Assembly: GCA_963825405.1 (NCBI GenBank)
Contig: CAWGTB010000006.1
Location: 248,001-312,000, forward strand
Direction: 5' to 3'
DNA length: 64,000 nucleotides
DNA from: JACPNO01 sp963825405
GTDB lineage: Bacteria > Acidobacteriota > Terriglobia > Bryobacterales > Bryobacteraceae
This document shows, piece after piece, positions 58,479 through 64,000 of this stretch. The number at the start of each line of letters is the position of its first letter. Positions within the stretch are counted from its first letter, which is position 1. Under the pieces are notes generated by a model. It saw only the letters and a program-made list of their open reading frames with translations. It had not been told where the DNA came from and made no database searches. The position numbers and the translations under genes were made by a program.

Positions 58479-60080
58479 ATGGCCAACCCGGTGTTTGACG
58501 TGTGCGTGATCGGCAGCGGCCCGGGAGGCGGAATCGCCACCTACGCGCTCGCGTCCGCCGGTTTGAAAGTCGCGCTGGTGGAATCGGGTCCGCGCCTTCG
58601 CGCCGGCATCGACTACAATGCGCACGCGCCCGTCTATGAGCATCTTGAAGCGCGTTTGAGCCAGGGCTGGGGACCGGTCTCCAGCGTCAGCCGCGATTTC
58701 GGCTCGACAGATCACTTCGTGCCGGTCGGCGACCGGTCCGGCCATGGTCTGCTGCGCGCTCTTGGCGGCCGGTCTTTGTGCTGGGCAGGCCACAGTTTGC
58801 GCTTCGGACCGCTCGATTACAAGCGATGGCCGATCTCTTACGAGGAAGTCGCGTCGTTTTACAGCAAAGCCGAACGGCTGATGGCGGTCTACGGTTCGCG
58901 CGATGGTTTGTCGAATCTTCCCGACGGGGAATTTCAAAAACCTGTGGCGCTACGCTGTGCCGAGCAGTTGCTCAAGGGCGGCGTCGAAAAGCTTAAAAAG
59001 CGTGGCCGTGCGATGGAGTTCGTAGGGCAGCGCAAAGCCATGCCCACCGAGGCGCGCCCCGGACAACGCGCCACCTGCCACTACTGCGGCAACTGCATGA
59101 AAGGCTGCGAGGTGGATGCCAAGTACACATCCGCCAACACACCGATTCCGCGAGCGCTCGCCACCGGCAATCTCACCATGTTTCTGGAATCGATGATGAC
59201 TCGCATCATCATGCGAGACGGCCGCGTCCGTGCTGTCGCCTATGTGAATAAGGACGGTGAAGAGCGCGAAATCCAGTGCAAAAACCTGGTGTTGGCCTGC
59301 AGTGCTATAGAGACACCGCGGCTTCTGCTTCACAACCGACTCTGCAACTCGAGCGGCCTCGTCGGCAAGAACCTGATGAGCCACTTCGGCGTCACGGTGA
59401 CGGCCTTGTTTCCCCAGCTACGCAATCGGGACGCTTCCCACGACGCCGGCACCGATTATTTTCACGGGCTGCTCACCGGGCTCTACTGGGATCAGCCATC
59501 GAAAGACTTCGAGGGAACGTACCAGGTGCAGGTAGGCTCCGGAATTCCTCCGCGGAATCTGCCTATTCGCAACGCGCCGGGGTTCGGTGAATCGCTCAAA
59601 CGCGACCTGCGCGAAAAAAATATCATCCACGCAACCATGGGTATGCAAGGGATGATGCTGCCATCAGCGGGAACATTCACCGATCTTGATCCGCAAAGAA
59701 AAGACCGTTACGGCATCCCGCTGCCGCGCGTGCATCTCCATTACGGTCAAAACGAAATTGCCATGGCGCGCGACATGATGGGCACGTGCGGCGAGATTAT
59801 TTCTGCCGCGGGCGGCCAAGTCTTTTTGCAACCTTCGACGGTCAGCCCGGAAACGCTGGGCCTCGACTATAACCATTACGCCGGAACAGCGCGCATGGGA
59901 CGGGACGCCAGAACCAGCGTCGTCGATCCCGATGGCTGTAGTCATGATGTTCCCAATCTCTGGATCGGCGACTCCTCCGTGTTTGCCGCCTATCCCGAAA
60001 AGAATCCAACTTTGACCAACATCGCCCTGTCCTGGCGGATGAGCGAGAGACTGGCCGAGCGCATGAAGGGAGACCGATGA
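58479..60080 (+). CDS. GMC-family FAD oxidoreductase with Cys cluster
   Basis: A 533-residue glucose-methanol-choline family flavoenzyme: FAD motif VIGSGPGGGIATYALASAGLKVALVESG, GGRSLCWAG, and the C-terminal GTARMG and DSSVFAAYPEKNPTLTNIALSWRM. A Cys-rich insert, CHYCGNCMKGC (about 205-215), is a possible iron-sulfur or metal site and is typical of the gluconate/fructose dehydrogenase subgroup. It oxidises a sugar or sugar alcohol, with electrons leaving through a cytochrome. It overlaps the subunit-3 gene by 4 bp. Confidence 0.9.
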   Translation: MANPVFDVCVIGSGPGGGIATYALASAGLKVALVESGPRLRAGIDYNAHAPVYEHLEARLSQGWGPVSSVSRDFGSTDHFVPVGDRSGHGLLRALGGRSLCWAGHSLRFGPLDYKRWPISYEEVASFYSKAERLMAVYGSRDGLSNLPDGEFQKPVALRCAEQLLKGGVEKLKKRGRAMEFVGQRKAMPTEARPGQRATCHYCGNCMKGCEVDAKYTSANTPIPRALATGNLTMFLESMMTRIIMRDGRVRAVAYVNKDGEEREIQCKNLVLACSAIETPRLLLHNRLCNSSGLVGKNLMSHFGVTVTALFPQLRNRDASHDAGTDYFHGLLTGLYWDQPSKDFEGTYQVQVGSGIPPRNLPIRNAPGFGESLKRDLREKNIIHATMGMQGMMLPSAGTFTDLDPQRKDRYGIPLPRVHLHYGQNEIAMARDMMGTCGEIISAAGGQVFLQPSTVSPETLGLDYNHYAGTARMGRDARTSVVDPDGCSHDVPNLWIGDSSVFAAYPEKNPTLTNIALSWRMSERLAERMKGDR

Positions 60081-60529
60081 GGCGACGCGACCTGGTTTTC
60101 CTGGTACCTGTACTGATTTCGGCGCAGGATGTGGATGCAACCGCCCAAGTCGCCGATATCATCCTTCCGGGAGCGGCCCGTGCACGCGTCAACTTTTACA
60201 TCGAGACGACGCTGCGCCATGCTCCGCAAGCGCTTCAGCAGCAGTGGGCTCGAGGACTTGCAGCACTCAACGAAGAATCGCGCCGGCGTTGCGGCAAGAC
60301 CTTCGCTGCCGCGAGCCGCGAAGAACAAACCGGGATCGTAGCTTTCATGGCGAAGGGCGAAGCCGATCCTCAGTCGGAAATCGAGCGCTTCTTCGTGCTG
60401 GCTAAGCGATTGGCGGTGGACGGCTACATTCTTTCCGAAGAAGGCCAGCGGGATTGGCTGGGCGTCGATAGCGGCGCGCATGGTGAATTCACCGGATGTG
60501 ACCATCCTGAACATCTGCCTCGTCCATAG
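60077..60529 (+). CDS. Gluconate 2-dehydrogenase subunit 3 family protein
   Basis: A 150-residue protein, probably exported (MRRRDLVFLVPVLISA), of the subunit-3 family: VADIILPGAARARVNFYIETTLRH, ALNEESRRRCGKTF, SREEQTGIVAFMA, FFVLAKRLAVDGYILSEEG. It is translationally coupled (ATGA) to the GMC enzyme and needed by such dehydrogenases for export or stability. The RR in the leader is consistent with Tat hitch-hiking of the flavoprotein, which itself lacks a signal. No subunit-2 cytochrome follows; one of the cytochromes in the window could serve. Confidence 0.88.
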   Translation: MRRRDLVFLVPVLISAQDVDATAQVADIILPGAARARVNFYIETTLRHAPQALQQQWARGLAALNEESRRRCGKTFAAASREEQTGIVAFMAKGEADPQSEIERFFVLAKRLAVDGYILSEEGQRDWLGVDSGAHGEFTGCDHPEHLPRP

Positions 60530-60588
60530 GTCCAGATAGCGCCTGTCACATAAGCCGTTCTTGTGCGTCTAACCACCAGGCCGGTACC

Positions 60589-60867
60589 GTGGCGATTCAC
60601 ATCACAGACGAAATTTCGGCACTGGACGAATTACTCGCGCTTTTGACTGGCGCAGGTATGTCCGCTGAAGTGGAAGTCGCCAAAGAACATCTCGATGCAG
60701 CGCGCTGGTATTTGCTGGGCGCGATGTATGCCGAATATTCGTTTAGTCTTTCTCTAGCAGACGACAAGCTGGAACTTATCTCTGACCCTGAAATACGCAA
60801 GAAGGCAACGGCAGCCTTCGCCAAGCTGCGCGAGATACAACGGTCCGAGGCACAAGGGCACTCCTAG
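60589..60867 (+). CDS. Small helical protein, unknown function
   Basis: A 92-residue acidic, helix-rich soluble protein (GTG start) with no signal or membrane segment: ISALDELLALLTGAGMSAEVEVAKEHLDAARWYLLGAMYAEYSFSL. No family was recognised. It is followed 34 bp later by another small basic protein, and an AAGAGGAGGG ribosome site lies in the gap, suggesting a two-gene unit. Confidence 0.55.
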   Translation: MAIHITDEISALDELLALLTGAGMSAEVEVAKEHLDAARWYLLGAMYAEYSFSLSLADDKLELISDPEIRKKATAAFAKLREIQRSEAQGHS

Positions 60868-60901
60868 AGTTCCGTAACTCTCGAAAGAGGAGGGAAATTC
60901 A

Positions 60902-61123
60902 ATGGCTCGTCACACCCACCGTTACACCATCGCGGACGATGAGGCGGTGAAAGTTTTGCTCACCAAACTGCTGAGTGGAGGTCCGCATCAACAGCGCCGG
61001 GAGAAACTACTAAAAGCGCTCGACGAAGCCTCGCAACGCTACGCGAGTTCCAAGCAGAAGGAACGCAAGGCATTCTTCCATGGGTTGCTGACCGGCTACG
61101 CCGTCGCCCTGAAACTCTGGTAG
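60902..61123 (+). CDS. Small basic helical protein, unknown function
   Basis: A 73-residue basic protein (RHTHRYTIADDEAVKVLLTKLL, EKLLKALDEASQRYASSKQKERKAFF) with a strong GAAAGAGGAGGGAA ribosome site. Predicted helical, no signal, ends in GLLTGYAVALKLW. No family was recognised. It is probably co-transcribed with the acidic protein upstream; opposite charge could mean they bind each other, which is speculation. Confidence 0.6.
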   Translation: MARHTHRYTIADDEAVKVLLTKLLSGGPHQQRREKLLKALDEASQRYASSKQKERKAFFHGLLTGYAVALKLW

Positions 61124-61138
61124 TGCCAGGGAAAGTTC

Positions 61139-61260
61139 GTAGGGGCGGGTTTCAAACCCGCCCTTTCTTATTCGCACGCCTCTACACGGCGCGGAAAAAG
61201 CCAAAACACAAGAAGCCATTGATGGAAATCGAATAGGACGGGTTTGAAACCCGCCCCTAC
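61139..61260. repeat. REP-like inverted repeat pair (possible MITE)
   Basis: Two palindromes in inverted orientation: 61139-61163 opens GTAGGGGCGGGTTT and pairs with AAACCCGCCC, and 61236-61260 opens GGACGGGTTT and closes AAACCCGCCCCTAC. About 72 bp separate them. Each arm forms its own hairpin and the outer ends pair across the element. The layout is that of a REP/BIME or a very short MITE. A terminator role for the flanking convergent genes is also possible. Confidence 0.7.
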
Positions 61261-61311
61261 ATGGAGATCGATTTTGACGCGTCATTCACCCGGATCACCA
61301 TTCAGGTTCGC

Positions 61312-63183
61312 TTCCCGACGTACCAGGGCGCGCTCACCGTAAAGATGCGTTCATTGCCGCGGGCGAGCAGCACCCATTCCAGAAGCCGCCCGCGCTGATT
61401 GTGGAGGAAGTATTCATACCATTTGTCTTCCACAAGCTCGGGTATGACCACGATGATGCTGCGAGCGGGATTCTTGCTTCGAAAGATCGAGAATGAACTG
61501 AACGATGGGAATGATGATGAAGCGGTAGGGTGAAGGCAGGATCTGGAGCTTGGGCGGCTCCTTGCCTGCCGCGCGGAAGGGTCGCTCGACGTAGTGCTCC
61601 CATTCCGCTTGAAGCAATTCGGAGTGCTCGGTGGGCTCGACGTGCAGGGCGATCACTTCCGGAGGAAAGCCGGGCGGCAAATTCAATTCCCTGGCGGGTG
61701 ATGTTGCTCCAGCGGTCGATGGGAATGACGACAATGGGAGGCTGGCTGAGGCTTGCCGCGTGGACGGGAACCTTGCACGAGGTGAGCATCTTTACGGAGT
61801 GGTAGTGGCGGCGCACGGCGATGAAGAAAGCAATCGTCAACGGAATGAACAGAAGCGTAATCCAGGCGCCTTCCACGAATTTCGCAACCAGCACGACGAC
61901 GACGGTGATGCCGGTGACGAGCGCGCCGAGCCCGTTGACGAGTGCGCTCTTCAGCCAATGCGGACCGCGATTTTTCCGCCAGTGCACGACCATGCCGGAC
62001 TGCGAAAGCGTGAAGGCCAGAAAAGCGCCGACGGCATAGAGCGGGATGAGTCGATCGGTGACACCGCCAAAAAGAATGAGAAGGCCGCCGCACAGCACCG
62101 CCAGGACAACGATGCCATAGGTATAGACGAGCCGCCGCCCGCGGTACCCGAAGGCGTGCGGAAGGTAGTTGTTCTGCGCGATGGCGCGGCAGAGGCGCGG
62201 AAAATCGGCGAAGGCGGTGTTGGCGGAGAGCGAAAGAACGAAAAGAATGGAGGCCATGGTCAGGTAGTAGAAAAAGCCCTTTGCCGAAAACGGCGGCGAT
62301 GAGCATGGAGAGCAGGCTCTGGTAGCCCGGCTGGCCCGGATCGGTTGCCGCGATGCCGTAGACCTTCACGAGATAGGAAATTCCCGCCAGCAGCACCGCC
62401 AGGAGAAAAATAATCACGGTGAGAGTGCGCTGAGCGTTTTTGACGGCGGGCTCGCGGAAGGCCTTCACGCCGTTGCTGACCGCTTCCACGCCGGTCAGCG
62501 CCGTGCAACCGCTGGCGAAAACCTTAAGCAGCAGCCAGTAGCTGACGGCTTCGGTCATGGGCGGCGGAGGCGGAAGCGGAGTAGCCGGCGTTGGATGCCC
62601 GCCGCCGAGGAGAACACGGAGAACGCCGCCAACGATGGTGATGAGAAGTGTGCCGACAAAGAGATAGGTGGGAACCGCGAAAACAATGCCGGCCTCGCGC
62701 ACGCCGCGGAGATTGAGGATGGTGATGACGATCAGAATGCCGACGCAAAGAGAAACCGTGTGCGGCATCAAGGACGGAACGGCCGAGACCAGGGCACCGA
62801 CTCCCGCGGAAATGCCCACGGCGGCGGTGAGGATGTAATCGGCGAGGAGCGCGGCCGCGGCAAGCAGGCCCGCGCGGTGCGCCAAGATTGAAGCGCGCCA
62901 CGGTGTAGGAGCCGCCGCCGGAGGGATAGGCGGCAATGGTCTGGCGATAGGAGAAGTACACGATCACCAGCAGCGTGATGATGGCGGCGCTGATCGGAAC
63001 GATGTACCGAACGCCGAGCAGGCCGAGGGGAATCAGAAGGCTGAGGGCCGCTTCCGGGCCGTAAGCAGCCGAGCTAAGCGCGTCCAGACCAAAGATCGGG
63101 ATGCCCTGCGCGGGACCGATCTGCTCGGCGCGCTCGTCACTGGTCCTGATGGGCTTGCCGACAACGAGGTCGAGTAGGTTCAT
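61312..63183 (-). pseudogene. kimA: KimA/YdaO-type potassium-proton symporter, four frameshifts
   Basis: The reconstruction gives a 623-residue APC-superfamily transporter: VGKPIRTSDERAEQIG, FGLDALSSAAYGPEAALSLL, YRQTIAAYPSGGGSYTVA, LADYILTAAVGISAGVGALV, KVFASGCTALTGVEAVSNGV, FVLSLSANTAFADFPRL, LIPLYAVGAFLAFTLSQSGM, then the cytoplasmic C-terminal domain ending FTVSAPWYVGKRT. Length and landmarks fit KimA (607 residues), a high-affinity potassium importer controlled by c-di-AMP in Bacillus. Breaks lie near 62890, 62275, 61690 and 61480. The start MNLLDLVVG at 63183 replaces a longer frame to 63282. Potassium as substrate is inferred from family. Confidence 0.82.
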
Positions 63184-63296
63184 GAGCGATCGGTTCCCAC
63201 GATAACATCGGTTCGATTGGGATTCACCAAACGGGTCATAAAACACTAACCCTCGCTGATAACCACACCCCCCAGGAGGCATGTTTGCCAGAGGCT

Positions 63297-63312
63297 GTTC
63301 TGATTTCAGAAC
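63297..63312. promoter_or_regulatory. Palindrome upstream of the transporter gene, possible operator
   Basis: GTTCTGATTTCAGAAC is a near-perfect 16-base palindrome (two central mismatches) lying 114 bp upstream of the kimA start and 47 bp upstream of the divergent receiver gene. It could be an operator in the shared 175-bp promoter region. No known riboswitch fold for potassium genes was recognised here. Confidence 0.35.
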
Positions 63313-63358
63313 AAATATCTTGGAAATAGCCGGCAGATCCGGTTAAGACAGTAGTGAG

Positions 63359-64000
63359 ATGCAAACGTTGACCGGCAGCGATGTGATGTTCAGCGGAAAC
63401 GGCAATGGCCTTTTCGCGGCCGATCGACAAGTTCAATTGCTCGCAACCGCCGATTATGTGCCACCGAGCAACGCCCAACGAGACATCATGGTGGTGGACG
63501 ATCAGCCGTTTAACCTCCAACTGATGGAGGAGGTTCTGAGCAGCCAAGGCTACGTCGTGCGTTCGTTCCCGCTAGGCCGGCTGGCGCTCGCTGCTGCCGC
63601 GCAGAAGCCGCCAGATCTCATTCTGTTGGATGTATCGATGCCGGAAATGGACGGCTACGAAGTCTGCCGGCGACTGCGGTCCGACGCCGCCCTTTCCAAT
63701 ATTCCGGTGATTTTCCTCAGCGCGCTGGGAGCGACGGAAGACAAAGTTGCGGCTTTCAAATCCGGCGGATTCGATTACGTCACCAAGCCATTTGAGGCGG
63801 AAGAGGTACGGGCGCGAATCGAAACCCAGTTCAAGATACGGGACCTTCAGGCTGCGGTGGAACGGCACAACGAGGAACTGGAACAGGTGGTGAAACAACA
63901 GGTTCTGGAAATCGCGGCCGCGCAGATGGCCACCATTCTCGCCCTGGCAAAGCTGGCCGAATCCCGGGACGAGGCAACCGGCAAGCACCTGGATCGAGTA
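63359..64000 (+). CDS. Receiver/HD-GYP response regulator (RpfG-like), 3' end beyond window
   Basis: At least 214 residues, open to the right edge. After a ~40-residue leader comes a receiver (about 44-160; MVVDDQPFNLQLM, acceptor in ILLDVSMPEMDGYE, ALGATEDK, YVTKPFEAEEV), a coiled coil (LQAAVERHNEELEQVVKQQVL), then AKLAESRDEATGKHLDRV, which is the opening of an HD-GYP domain with its TGxHxxRV lead-in. The family degrades cyclic di-GMP. The start at 63359 is the first ATG; no strong ribosome site is visible, so a later start is possible. It is divergent from the transporter. Confidence 0.85.
   Translation, partial: MQTLTGSDVMFSGNGNGLFAADRQVQLLATADYVPPSNAQRDIMVVDDQPFNLQLMEEVLSSQGYVVRSFPLGRLALAAAAQKPPDLILLDVSMPEMDGYEVCRRLRSDAALSNIPVIFLSALGATEDKVAAFKSGGFDYVTKPFEAEEVRARIETQFKIRDLQAAVERHNEELEQVVKQQVLEIAAAQMATILALAKLAESRDEATGKHLDRV

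Noticed and set aside
63184..63358. A c-di-AMP (ydaO) riboswitch upstream of the KimA-like gene.
   Set aside because: The 175 bp show a palindrome and a ribosome site but not the conserved core elements I would expect; a covariance-model scan is needed.

Overview
The window reads as chromosomal DNA from a GC-rich, probably Gram-negative soil bacterium, most likely an Acidobacteriota of the Solibacter/Bryobacter type. That assignment is an inference. It rests on paired DUF1549/DUF1553 and DUF1501 genes, several PQQ-type beta-propeller and c-cytochrome genes, many Tat or Sec exported enzymes, and an abundance of two-component proteins. No rRNA, tRNA, phage, transposase or CRISPR array was seen.

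Layout. 1-2.0 kb: the 5' part of a cyclic beta-1,2-glucan synthase that runs off the left edge. 2.0-4.2 kb: a DUF1328 membrane peptide, a lone receiver protein and an NtrC-type sigma-54 activator. 4.4-7.5 kb: envelope/general-stress genes (DUF1328, a GsiB/YflT-like glycine-rich protein, YtxH, SYLF, BON). 7.6-17.6 kb: a signalling block dominated by a soluble histidine kinase with about 31 tandem HAMP domains, followed by receiver domains, a REC-PAS kinase, a sensorless kinase and another lone receiver. 17.7-21.2 kb: an ECF sigma factor, a coiled-coil membrane protein, a small exported protein, a c-cytochrome with a helix-hairpin-helix tail and an NAD(P)-binding protein. 21.3-33.9 kb: a carbohydrate locus (RhaT-like symporter, GH116 glycosidase, SDR, SSS symporter, tartrate-dehydratase-like enolase-superfamily enzyme, lactonase-type amidohydrolase, sialidase-like propeller, dihaem cytochrome c, PQQ dehydrogenase, TIM-barrel isomerase). 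33.9-38.9 kb: a minus-strand operon DUF1549/1553 - DUF1501 - FGE-like - NHL, full of frameshifts. 39.0-43.1 kb: a cupin, a receiver/thioredoxin-reductase fusion translationally coupled to a cNMP-binding histidine kinase, and a STAS protein. 43.2-48.7 kb: a serine hydrolase and a second DUF1549/1553 - DUF1501 pair. 48.7-52.5 kb: a fused E1 and an E2 of a 2-oxoacid dehydrogenase. 53-57.1 kb: HTTM membrane protein with partner, RpiA and a membrane-anchored PQQ-like propeller. 57.2-61.1 kb: small Cys-rich exported proteins, GMC oxidoreductase with its subunit-3 partner, and two small proteins. 61.3-64 kb: a KimA-type potassium transporter and the start of an RpfG-like REC/HD-GYP protein.

How the parts fit. 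The 21-34 kb block looks like uptake and periplasmic/cytoplasmic oxidation of a plant-derived deoxy sugar or sugar acid by a non-phosphorylative route. The 2-18 kb block looks like a stress-signalling hub next to its likely envelope-stress targets.

A technical caution. At least thirty apparent single-base frameshifts interrupt otherwise well-conserved proteins. They are clustered (0-2, 13.4-14.1, 33-39, 45-47, 54.8 and 61.4-62.9 kb), while long stretches between are clean. Sequence between the breaks keeps family motifs and has no extra stops, so local sequencing or assembly error is more likely than gene decay. Broken genes are listed with their full reconstructed extents.
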